NCBI GenBank assembly: GCA_910592005.1
Contig: CAJVPP010003592.1
Location: 1 to 11,256 of the forward strand
DNA length: 11,256 bases
From: Funneliformis mosseae
Lineage: Eukaryota > Glomeromycota > Glomeromycetes > Glomerales > Glomeraceae
Direction of reading: 5' to 3'
Shown: piece after piece, positions 1-7,581 of the stretch
Layout: every line of letters begins with the position of its first letter
How positions within the stretch are numbered: position 1 is the stretch's first letter
The notes under the pieces: model-generated
Told to the model about the DNA's origin: nothing
What the model saw: the letters and a program-made list of their open reading frames with translations, nothing else
Database searches by the model: none
Made by a program: the position numbers and the translations under genes

Positions 1-611
1 AAAATAAATAACTTACTCCCTATATATAATATATTGATTATTAAATATTTTTAATTAATAATTTAATTAAATTAAATAGTTTACAATCTAAGTATTATCA
101 TTTTTAAAAATATTAATTATTATTAATAATTATATAAATAAATAATAAATAATGAATTTATTACTATTTAATTCTTCATATGTAGGAGTATCTGAACCTG
201 ATTCTATTATAATATTTATTTTTGAGAAAATTTTGGAATTAATATTAATTGTATTACATTTATCAATTAAAACTGTTTCTATTTTTGAATTTTAAATAAA
301 AATGAGTATATATTACCTTCTAATGAGTAAGTTTTTTTAATATCTGAAACTGGTTCTAATATAAATTCACAAAAAAAAAATATTAAAATATTATCAAACC
401 GTTAAATTAACTAATTTTAGTTATACAAAACTTCATTCCTTTTCTACTTTTTTCTTGTTTGATAAAAATATTTTTAGTTTTTTTATTATACTATTACTTT
501 TATTATTATTATTAGGCATTTTTATAATTTATAAAAATAAGTTTTTTTTTTTAAAAAAAATTATTTTAATCAAATTACTTGTATAACGATAACAGAATGT
601 AATAGTATTAA
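1..611. repeat. Dispersed AT-rich repeat, copy A (direct copy of 2273-2829)
   Basis: This stretch matches 2273-2829 in the same orientation over its whole length with many small indels. Shared landmarks in the same order are TTTACAATCTAAGTATTA (near 79 and 2378), ATTATATAAATAAATAATA (near 129 and 2426), GAGTATCTGAA-CTGATTCTAT, a second ATCTGAAACTG-TTCTAATATAAATT block, CTTCAT..TATTCCTTTT-CT, and the closing TTGTATAAC-ATAACAGAAT block at 579-610. The left boundary lies outside the window, so the full length is unknown. No terminal inverted repeats or target duplication could be recognised. It may be a non-autonomous transposon or an old segmental duplication; the third copy of the closing motif at 4589 favours a dispersed repeat. 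Confidence 0.7.
130..519 (-). pseudogene. Remnant of a small unknown gene in repeat copy A
   Basis: Reading the minus strand from an ATG at 519 gives MPNNNNKSNSIIKK followed by a Lys-rich stretch, broken by a TGA after about 28 codons. A downstream open piece, in another frame, includes EFILEPVSDIKK and is followed by a possible GTAATA donor. A last piece (about 286-130) reads NSKIETVLIDKC, then IIIESGSDTPTYEELN, and ends with TAA at 130-132. The ESxSDT-type motif occurs twice here and twice in the homologous copy at 2412-2640, which suggests a real duplicated coding segment rather than chance. I do not recognise the family. There is no signal peptide or catalytic motif to report, and the exon joins are guesses. 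Confidence 0.3.
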
Positions 612-691
612 TGAAGAATCTGTGTTACAGTAAAAAAATTTTAGTTTTTAGATGATTTGTGTAACTCACATTTTTATATACTTTATTTTTA

Positions 692-751
692 CCTAATACT
701 AATACTAACATCACTACTAATACTGACACTAACACTGACACTAAAACTAAA
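692..751 (+). repeat. ACTAAT/ACTAAC/ACTGAC hexanucleotide array
   Basis: About ten imperfect 6-bp units of the form ACTAAT, ACTAAC or ACTGAC follow one another, with some three-base units inserted. In one frame the array encodes alternating Thr-Asn and Thr-Asp pairs and runs on into a purine-rich, Lys/Arg-coding stretch (to about 790) in which TAG, TAA and TAG interrupt the frame. It could be an expanded low-complexity coding segment of a dead gene, or simply a microsatellite. Confidence 0.7.
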
Positions 752-961
752 AGATAGAGGATAAGGTAAAGGTAGATAGGAGAGGAATCTACCTCAAGGA
801 ATAAAGGTTGTTTAAATACTGCGATGGCACAGTTAAGTGCATAATGAAATCATTTTTTTTTACTATTATGTATTGTCTATTTCTATTATTAATTATTGAT
901 TTAATTAATAATGAGTTAATTAATCAATATGTTTTTTTTTCGATTTTTGATTTTATGGGTT

Positions 962-1129
962 AGATCAGTAGATTTACCATTTTGGCTTATTGAAGGCGCA
1001 GTCAGGTATGTTATATTGTTTATTTTATTGTTAATTAATATTCTTTTTAATTTTATAGGTTAGGCCCATTCCGCCCTTTCGGACGAAATGTGAGTGCAGC
1101 ACTTCAGATGGACTCTTCTGCTCTTCACG
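962..1129 (+). pseudogene. GC-richer island with exon-like segments and a GTATGT...TATAG intron
   Basis: This island is clearly richer in G+C than its surroundings. A canonical fungal-style intron can be drawn at 1006-1058 (GTATGT donor, TTTTATAG acceptor, 53 bp). Joined across it, one frame is open: RSVDLPFWLIEGAV on the left, continuing LGPFRPFGRNVSAALQMDSS and ALH on the right, up to another GTAATA donor at 1130. The other frames of the right part are also mostly open, including a Cys-rich one (KCECSTSDGLFC), so the coding frame is not proven. I do not recognise the protein. It may be an internal exon pair of a lost gene, or a fragment carried within a repeat, since it lies in a part of copy A that copy B lacks. 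Confidence 0.3.
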
Positions 1130-1201
1130 GTAATAACTTAATAAAAGATATATTACAACTAAAGCAGTATAATAACCATAACTAGCAACGACAAAATCGC
1201 T

Positions 1202-1320
1202 GCACACTAACCTAATCTAGTTGATAACTAATAAAAATAACTGATAGTGATAATTTGAATCATAAAAAATTTTTTGTTAGATAAAAATAATTTTTTGATT
1301 ACTTTCAAGAACTAGTTAAA
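1202..1320. repeat. Second conserved block of the dispersed repeat (pairs with 4339-4450)
   Basis: The block begins GCACACTAACCTAATCTAG and contains the 17-bp string AGTGATAATTTGAATCA, found exactly at 4384-4400. Around that string the two loci stay alignable for about 110 bp, including ATAATTTTTTGATTA- and TTTTCAA-like segments. It lies on the same side of copy A as 4339-4450 lies of copy B, so it probably belongs to the same ancestral unit. In copy B the two parts are further separated by the Tc1 element. Confidence 0.6.
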
Positions 1321-2272
1321 ATACAATACAACATGATCTTTTGGAGTAAAATTTTAAAAGTTTAACGTATTGAACTTTATTAGCAAAATATGCTCCTTAA
1401 AACTAAATTCCTATTTAAATTATAAAAAATAAATGATGATGCATAATCGATATACTGCATAGAGGAATAATGGCTTATCGAATATAATAATTCGAAAATT
1501 ATAATCACAAATTGTAACTTGATTTGATTCTAAAATTATCAACTCCTTTTAGATCTATTATTGCAACTGAAAGTTCTGAATTGAGGAAACTATTAAGCTT
1601 TTTAGTTTAGTTTTCTGGAAGCTTATTATCACTTAAAATTGGATTTATCCGATTTTGATTTTGACCAAAATTTTTTTAATTCTGACTGGAATTAAAGAAT
1701 ATGTCATTTTATGGCAATTGAAACTGAAACCAAATAACAAGCAAGATCCTAAATCTAACTAAAGCCTATCTTAAGAAAGATTTAATGACAACTATTTATT
1801 TACATGATTTTCTTGTGTAATTAATTAAGAAAATTTTTAGATATAAAAGTATCAATAAAATTTTTGTAATGTAAGCAACATATGCTAATAACTGAATTAA
1901 CCAAAAATTGAATTTTAAATTAGCAAACATTTGTCACACAAAATGATCACGTTAAAAATTTTTTTTTCATCGTATTTAATTCTTAGATTTTGTTATTCTG
2001 ACATAAAATTCAATCAATAAAGACCGATCAATGTTTCATCATAGTTTTATACTATTGTACCATTCCTTATAATTTTTTAAATACTATTGTTACTATGTCA
2101 TATAAACATTTTATACTATCATTAACAAAAATTAGTCCATTTTCGATCTATTATTTAAAATTCTTTTTAGATTTTCATTAAATAAAATTTATAAATATAA
2201 ATAATTTACCAACTAAAATATCATTAATTATAATTAAAAATTTTTATATATAAAATAAATTAAATTAAATGT
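1321..2272. other. AT-rich stretch without a supported gene
   Basis: Apart from the weak minus-strand reading frame at 1505-1770 (listed separately), nothing here looks coding. The sequence is AT-rich with short homopolymer runs and no clear tandem or inverted repeat beyond small palindromes, such as the AAGCTT pair near 1595-1625. I see no RNA gene. Confidence 0.5.
1505..1770 (-). pseudogene. Possible unknown coding remnant, interrupted by three TAA codons
   Basis: One minus-strand frame stays open over about 88 codons except for three TAA codons, each where a CAA (Gln) would fit. Legible pieces are NDIFFNSSQN, then KNFGQNQNRINPILSDNKLP, then TKKLNSFLNSELSVAIIDLK followed by GVDNFRIKSSYNL and a TGA at 1505-1507. 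The composition is Asn-, Lys- and Ser-rich but not pure AT noise. No motif or family is recognised. It could be an exon of a decayed gene; the TAA-only interruption matches the decay pattern in the neighbouring pseudogenes. Confidence 0.25.
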
Positions 2273-2829
2273 AAAAAATAAATAAATTATTTCCTATAAT
2301 ATTATTTATTTAATATTTTTAATTAATAATTTATTTAATTTAAATTATATAAATTAAAATATAATAAAATTAAATAATTTACAATCTAAGTATTACTATT
2401 TTTATAAAATATTAATTATTTAAATAATTATATAAATAAATAATAGATAAATTACCATTTAATTCTTTTAATATAAGAGTATCTGAAACTGATTCTATAT
2501 TCGAATTTGATAAATTTAATTTTTAGCAAACAAAAATGAGTATAATTAATGAATTAGAATGTAGTTAAATACATGTATTACCTTTAGTATCTGAAACTGA
2601 TTCTAATATAAATTTATGAAAAAAATAGATTTTAGAATATCATCAAATTATCATATGAAGCTTCATATTTTTATTCCTTTTTCTTGTTTTATAAAAAATT
2701 TTTTATTACACTTTTAGCTTTATAATTACTATTAAATAATGTTATAATTATAACTTATAATAAAAAAAAAGTTTTTTTTAGTTCAATCAAATTATCTTGT
2801 ATAACAATAACAGAATATCATAGTAATAC
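2273..2829. repeat. Dispersed AT-rich repeat, copy B (direct copy of 1-611)
   Basis: Collinear with 1-611 as described there, with frequent small insertions (for example an extra block near 2340-2370) and an additional segment near 2520-2580. It ends with TTGTATAACAATAACAGAAT at 2797-2816, and the Tc1 element is inserted about 12 bp beyond the last alignable base. The two copies are strongly diverged, so the duplication is old and predates the Tc1 insertion. Confidence 0.7.
2412..2640 (-). pseudogene. Remnant of the same small unknown gene in repeat copy B
   Basis: Homologous to the reading frames at 130-360. A last piece reads LSNSNIESVSDTLILKELNG and ends in TAA at 2412-2414, parallel to the copy A ending. 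An upstream piece reads FHKFILESVSDTK and is followed directly by GTAATACATG, a plausible intron donor at the same place as in copy A. Conservation of the ESVSDT motif and of the possible donor in both copies is the main reason to list it. The upstream part has several stops. Function unknown. Confidence 0.3.
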
Positions 2830-2843
2830 ATATTGTCAAGGTA

Positions 2844-2868
2844 CAGTCCCCAGCGAAAAGAATGGCAG
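2844..2868 (+). repeat. Left terminal inverted repeat of the Tc1 element
   Basis: The sequence CAGTCCCCAGCGAAAAGAAT and five further bases pair with the reverse complement of 4130-4154. Of 25 positions, 21 are identical, and the four differences are all C/T or G/A transitions. It is preceded by TA. Confidence 0.9.
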
Positions 2869-3181
2869 TGGAAGACCGCATCTATTTTAGGCTGCAGTTT
2901 CACCTCTTTCCAGATTTAGGCATTTGTTTATATGCCCAAACCAGACATTAGAACCTGAATTAAAAAGGTAAGTTAAAAAAATAAGGTTTGTTATTTATTT
3001 TTATTTTGATTTCCTTTCCAAAACTATGCTAAGCTCTTTAAAAATACAAAAAAATTCTGTTAAGTCACTTTAGGACCAAAAAGTGCATAATGCAAAGGAA
3101 ATTTTTAATCGATTGTGTATTTCTTTGTGTACATATGAATGATATGTCAGTTTACTAAATAAAACTGGCAAATTTTCTATT

Positions 3182-4033
3182 GGTTACTTTTCTAGTCATC
3201 TAAGTAAATTAGCTTCAAATTAATGCTGCCATATTGGAAAAATTCTGCAACATAATCATTTTACTACAGCAGGCGAAATTAAGGCAAAATTGAAAAAAAA
3301 AGATCCCAATCTTAATGTTAGTGAACATACGATATGTCGTGAGTTCAATAATCTTAGATATATTTCTGTTCTTCTAAGAAAGATTCCTCTCTTGACCTAA
3401 AAAGTGAAGGAATTTTATTTGTCTTAGGCATGTAATCATTCACGATACAATTGAAAAAAGTTGTTTTTTCTGATAAAACAATACTTCAGATGTTTAGAAA
3501 TACTATGTGTGCATGGTCTCATAATTCAAAACTAATTACATATGGTAAAGCACCCATTTAAGGTTCATGTTTGAGCAGCGATTAGTGCAAAAAGAAAAAT
3601 TGGCATTCATTTGTTTACTGAAAATTTGAATCATCATTTGTATCAAAAAATCTTAGATGACTATCTGTATAATAACATAGATATGTTATATGGATACTGT
3701 TGGGTCTTTCAACAAGATAATGATTCAAAATATACCTCACATGATGTTCAAGAGGACTTGAAAAAACATCTTTCAGGACGAGTTCTTTCTTGGCCTTCAT
3801 ACAGCCCAGACTTGAATTCTATTGAAAATGTATGGGCTGTATTAAAGGAAAAGATGGAGAAAAAGATTAAGTATTTAGTGGCAAAAAAAAACATTACTTG
3901 CGATGTATTCCTTAATACAATCTAGCAGGAATAAAACGATCTTGATGATGCTATATTATTTTAGTACATTGAGAGTATGCCAAGCTGAGTTAAAGTATGT
4001 ATCAATGCAGTAGAAGAACACACCAAATATTAA
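3182..4033 (+). pseudogene. Tc1/mariner transposase (IS630-Tc1 DDE family), broken
   Basis: The enzyme would cut and paste the element at TA sites using a DDE catalytic triad in the nucleus. The readable frame begins near 3182 in the helix-turn-helix region (TTAGEIKAKLKKKDPNLNVS, EHTICREFNNLRYIS). The first catalytic Asp lies in VVFSDKT (about 3461-3480), the second in WVFQQDNDSKYTS (about 3700-3738) and the Glu in WPSYSPDLNSIENVW (about 3791-3835). Counting from the first Asp of QQDND there are 35 residues to the Glu, against the usual 34 in Tc1. A C-terminal tail ending EEHTKY closes with TAA at 4031-4033. Frameshifts occur near 3455 and 3550, and stops replace Gln, Trp and Arg; the family's VWG appears as V-stop-A. 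The longest intact part is 3611-3925. The N-terminal DNA-binding domain upstream of 3182 is poorly preserved. Confidence 0.9.
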
Positions 4034-4129
4034 TTAATAATATAAAAGTTGTCATTAGTATTGTTCTTATAAATAATAAAAAAAAATATACATTAAAATA
4101 AAGTTTATACATACTGTCGAAATATGTTT

Positions 4130-4154
4130 CTGCTATTCTTTTCACTAGAGACTG
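4130..4154 (-). repeat. Right terminal inverted repeat of the Tc1 element
   Basis: Read on the minus strand it starts CAGTCTCTAGTGAAAAGAAT and is followed by the TA target duplication copy at 4155-4156. At every difference from the left repeat it carries the T or A version, as if it had lost more cytosines. Confidence 0.9.
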
Positions 4155-4199
4155 TATGTATTTTACAAAAACTTGTTTATTAATATGCAGTGACTATAA

Positions 4200-4228
4200 A
4201 GTAACTATATAATAAATATATAGTTACT
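4200..4228. repeat. Perfect 12-bp inverted repeat (hairpin)
   Basis: AGTAACTATATA, a 5-base loop ATAAA, then TATATAGTTACT. It lies 46 bp beyond the right end of the Tc1 element and 38 bp before another hairpin. The function is unknown; it could be a relic of a small palindromic element. Confidence 0.7.
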
Positions 4229-4265
4229 ACCTTACTAAGTAATAGCTTAATTGCAACTTAATAGG

Positions 4266-4288
4266 TACTATGCAGTTATTGCATAGTA
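4266..4288. repeat. Perfect 9-bp inverted repeat (hairpin)
   Basis: TACTATGCA, loop GTTAT, TGCATAGTA. It is the second hairpin in a 90-bp stretch that also contains TTACTAAGTAA, so the local sequence is rich in GTA-AC/TAC-type palindromes. Confidence 0.7.
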
Positions 4289-4338
4289 AGAAAACAAAGT
4301 TTCTGTAAAGTAGATCTTACTGTATTGCAGTATTTTAG

Positions 4339-4450
4339 GCACAACACTTTACAATTTATAGATAATTTATAAAAATAAATAATAGTGATAATTTGAATCA
4401 GAAAATTTTTATTTTAATACAAAATAATTTTTTAGTTATTTTCAAATTCT
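4339..4450. repeat. Second conserved block of the dispersed repeat (pairs with 1202-1320)
   Basis: Begins GCACAACACTTTACAATTTA and shares AGTGATAATTTGAATCA exactly with the block at 1202-1320. The match fades after about 4450. Confidence 0.6.
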
Positions 4451-4588
4451 TTAAAAAAAAAATATATAATTTACAAGACACATTATTATAATAAAGTGAA
4501 TTAAGTGTTTGAAGTTCTTAGCTAATTGCATTTCTAGTATTCTGATAAATATAAACAATTATGAGTAATACTTTTAAAGGGTATATAT

Positions 4589-4620
4589 TTGTATAATAAT
4601 AACAGAATATAATGATATAC
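4589..4620. repeat. Third copy of the repeat's terminal motif
   Basis: TTGTATAATAATAACAGAAT followed by ATAATGATATAC resembles the ends of copies A (579-610) and B (2797-2828). The flanks before and after do not continue the match, so it is a short fragment or a conserved terminal motif of the repeat family. Confidence 0.5.
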
Positions 4621-6821
4621 AAAGGTTTTACTCCATGTAAAGATTACGTTATCAATAAATATCACTTTTTTTAAGCAAAATTTTCAGTTACACTCATCGA
4701 TTTTTTTTTGTCATTAATTTATTATATTTACTGCTCTAGTTACTTTACCAAATTTATTCAGATATTTGCTTTTCTCTATTTACTGTGACAATGAATAAAG
4801 ATATTTATTAGCTTTATTCATTTTTTTATTTTAGTAAAATATAATATTACGTATATAACGCATAATGTCATTCTGCTAAATAATTAAATTATATCTCAAA
4901 CTTATTATAGTAAAATTATTAAATAGAGGATATTTTATTAATCTTTAATCACTAAGGATATTCATATTATTATAAATCAAGGATTATTATGTTTTGATAT
5001 AGAGTCTTAACAATAGTTTTTACCTTCTGTTGTATCTAAATATTAATGATATTAGAAAGCAGATAGCAAAGGATTTTTTTTGAAAACAGAAAAAAAACTT
5101 TATAATTTATTTTTAAATCTGTTATTCAAATATTTCTATTTTCAATCAGAAATCCTATTTAATAAATTATTGTTTAGTAAAATATTTTATTTCTTTTATT
5201 TTATTATCAAAATTATTTTTAATGATATAATGTATATTATATATATTTTTAGTTTATATATCAGGCTATTTTATTTTATATTAATATGCTATTTTAATTA
5301 TTTATTATATAAGTCATTCTTAATGCTAATTTGATAAAATAACACTCTTTTTACTAAGAAATTTACTGTAAACCTTAATTGCTTTATCATTAAAAACTGA
5401 TTTTTTCATACTTTTTTCTTTTATATTACAAAAAAAACAAAAACTAAATTAAGCTATTTTTTCAGACTGAAATTCTATGATCAGTATTTATGTTAACTTG
5501 TTTTACAAAATATATAAAACAAAGTTATATTTATAATAATTTCAGATTTTCCATTTACTTTTTGAAGCTTTTTGTTTTAATATTGTTTAGATGCATAAAT
5601 TATTAATAGTAAATAAAATTCAGCTTTAGTTGTAACCTTTATATTATACATTTATTTAAATTATTTTATATTTAATTATAATTTATTAATAGCATGAAAT
5701 AATTTAAACTATAAAAATCTTCATTGGTCAAAAATTAAAAATTCGGCCATATTAATGTTCAGCCTATATTAGACTAAAATCAAAAGTATTTAGCCTCAAT
5801 TAGTAATGATCTATAATTAGACTTACATTAGTTCTTGTCAAATAATAGTTGAATAGCAGCCGAATAATATTATGTAATAAATAAATTTAGAATAGTCAAT
5901 AAAAAATAATCTCGTAATAATTTTAGTCAATAAATTTTTTCTTTATTAAAAATGTTTGTTCAAATATTATATTCATTTAACCTAAATGAAACTTTCTATT
6001 TAATGGTATAGTTGCTAAGTATTCTCTAGCATTAGACCGATTTGATGTTTTATATTTTATAAGTATAAATTGACATAAAATATTGTATATTAGGATTATA
6101 CTGTCTCTACTGGTCAGAAAGAAGCTGTTCTTCCACAATTTGACATTACAAGTCCTGGCATCATCATTAATGCTAAAGTAAAATCAAATTAAAAATGAAC
6201 TAACTGCTTTATACCATCTAATATAAGCCAATTTATGTGATAAATTCCAAAAAGATATACGAATACTGTATTCAAAGAAATATTGAACTTAGCCAGGGTA
6301 AGTATCAACACTCCTATCACGATTAATAAATTTAGCCAAAATAAAAGAACTTTTAATATATCGTGGCAAAGTAGCAGATCTAAAAATCTCAGCGCTAATT
6401 TAACATCTTCCATATTGATTTATCTTAATGTTAACTATTATTGAATCAGGTGAATCATTCATAAATGGCTTTCTAAATGTCAAATTTATATACGTATCTC
6501 TGTAATATTCAATAAGATAATTGTGAATTGATTCCTTAAGATGAACATTTTCAAATCGTAGTTGTAAAAATTCCCCTGGAAAATTTTCACAATCAGTAAC
6601 TGGCGATTCTAATATATTCTTCGAATTCATCAAGAATTGGTACATCTCTTCTGTCAAAAATTCATCAGCATCAGAAAGTGACCCAACGGATGATCAATTA
6701 TCGAGTAATTCAAGGCCTTTTACTTTTAAACTAGAACTGACAATATCGTTTACTTTTGCTTTAGCCATCAATCAGCGTATTAGTTCAGGTTCAATTTAAT
6801 GCTAACTATTAGGCAATGATT

Positions 6822-6889
6822 CTAATAAAATAAGCGAAATAAATGGTCAATAATCAGAAAATTAAACATTAAAAAGTTAATTATATTAC
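6822..6889 (-). other. Intron in the dead transposase gene (68 bp)
   Basis: On the minus strand the coding text runs FWCFSFE..NSVLG, is interrupted by GTAATAT (donor at 6889) ... TTTTATTAG (acceptor ending 6822), and resumes with ESLPNS and EPEL, as expected of the uninterrupted family protein. Intervening sequence is 84% A+T or so by eye and has stops in all frames. It shows that the element arose and was expressed in a eukaryote with short introns. Confidence 0.75.
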
Positions 6890-7431
6890 CTAATACGCTA
6901 TTCTTTCATTCAAATGAAAAGCACCAGAATGAATACAATAGACCATAATCATAAGAGTATTCACATAAATGTAATGAAAGGTGAAGATTCAGCGTTATTT
7001 TTCCTTCATTATAATGCTTTTTGATTAATTTTATAATTTTTATTAAACCATTATAAGCTTTAACCATCTCATCAACTTCTATAATTCATTTGACTAGAAT
7101 TCTACACACTCTGACGAAATAAGTAAGAATTTTTCAATCTTTAGATGGAAGGTAATTCCATAGTACCACAGTGGCATATATCAAAAAAAAGTATCACTAT
7201 TGGTTTGCCGTAAAATTAGAAAACCCTTCGCCATCATGAATTTTACTAGAGATCCGTCCCAAATCAGCTAGTACTTGAAAATCATTAATTTTCTTTTAGA
7301 TTGATTGAAGAATATTTTGTATTAGTATATTTTATCAATCCATATTCTTTTTACGATCTATTTAGCAATGCCTAAAAAAGGCAATGTATAAGATCTACTA
7401 CAACGAATCTAATGGGATCAAAATATGGAAG

Positions 7432-7581
7432 TATTTCTAGGAAAATCAGGTTCTGAGAAATTTTTGACTAAAATTAAGAGCTTAATACATTTTAATCTAA
7501 TTACATCAAAAACTAAAATGCAATAAAAATCTCAATTTTGCTAAAAAATTCTCAGAACCTGATTTTTCTAGCAATCTACTC
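7432..7581. mobile_element. MITE-like foldback insertion inside the transposase gene
   Basis: Positions 7437-7571 form a long imperfect hairpin. The outer 23 bases (CTAGGAAAATCAGGTTCTGA and three more) match the reverse complement of the right end at 22 of 23, and weaker pairing continues for about 60 bases per arm. The insertion separates the transposase text RLPY from LPYFDPIRF, and the sequence ATATGGAAG (7423-7431) is repeated as ATATGGTAG (7582-7590), so the host codons for Leu-Pro-Tyr are present twice. That is what a 9-bp (or 8-bp) target duplication would give. Without coding capacity, it must have moved by another element's transposase. The 8-9-bp duplication would fit hAT or Mutator-like machinery. 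A TA duplication by a mariner-type enzyme, with termini inside CTAG, is an alternative. Confidence 0.7.

Larger units (their letters stand above)
2844..4154 (+). mobile_element. Tc1/mariner DNA transposon, inactive copy (1,311 bp)
   Basis: The element is bounded by terminal inverted repeats starting CAGTC and is flanked on both sides by the dinucleotide TA (2842-2843 and 4155-4156), the target duplication expected for Tc1/mariner. Its length is typical of Tc1 elements (about 1.3 kb). It carries one transposase gene on the plus strand (about 3182-4033), followed by an AATAAAG polyadenylation-like signal near 4097. The first 120 bp are unusually GC-rich and contain a GTAAGT donor-like site at 2968, suggesting a 5' leader or short exon. 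The transposase is broken by stops and frameshifts, so the copy cannot move by itself; its ends might still be recognised by an intact relative. Confidence 0.9.
4157..5976. other. AT-rich intergenic stretch without a supported gene
   Basis: Beyond two hairpins, two pieces of the dispersed repeat and scattered homopolymer runs (listed where distinct), I see no coding signal. The one long open frame (5080-5334) is almost entirely Phe, Tyr, Ile, Leu and Asn, as expected from AT-rich noise. A slightly GC-richer patch at 5735-5860 has a loose inverted match (TTCGGCCATATTAAT against GCCGAATAATATTA). It probably lies in the 3' flank of the transposase pseudogene that ends at 5977. Confidence 0.5.

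Noticed and set aside
3615..3800. 61-codon minus-strand open frame
   Set aside because: Antisense to the best-preserved part of the Tc1 transposase catalytic domain, so a shadow.
5080..5334. 84-codon open frame on the plus strand, hydrophobic throughout
   Set aside because: It begins with TTG, not ATG, and is nearly all Phe, Tyr, Ile, Leu, Asn and Lys, which is what AT-rich noise encodes. No motif, splice or promoter context supports a membrane protein.
5735..5860. Possible terminal inverted repeat (TTCGGCCATATTAAT against GCCGAATAATATTA)
   Set aside because: The match is short and imperfect, both arms lie on the same side of the transposase gene, and no partner was found near 9320-9700. 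It cannot be called the element end.
6189..6413. 74-codon minus-strand open frame
   Set aside because: It overlaps the C-terminal part of the Plavaka-type transposase, whose true frame (after INQYGRC, through AYIRWYK to NAREYLATIPLN) is a different one. It is a shadow.
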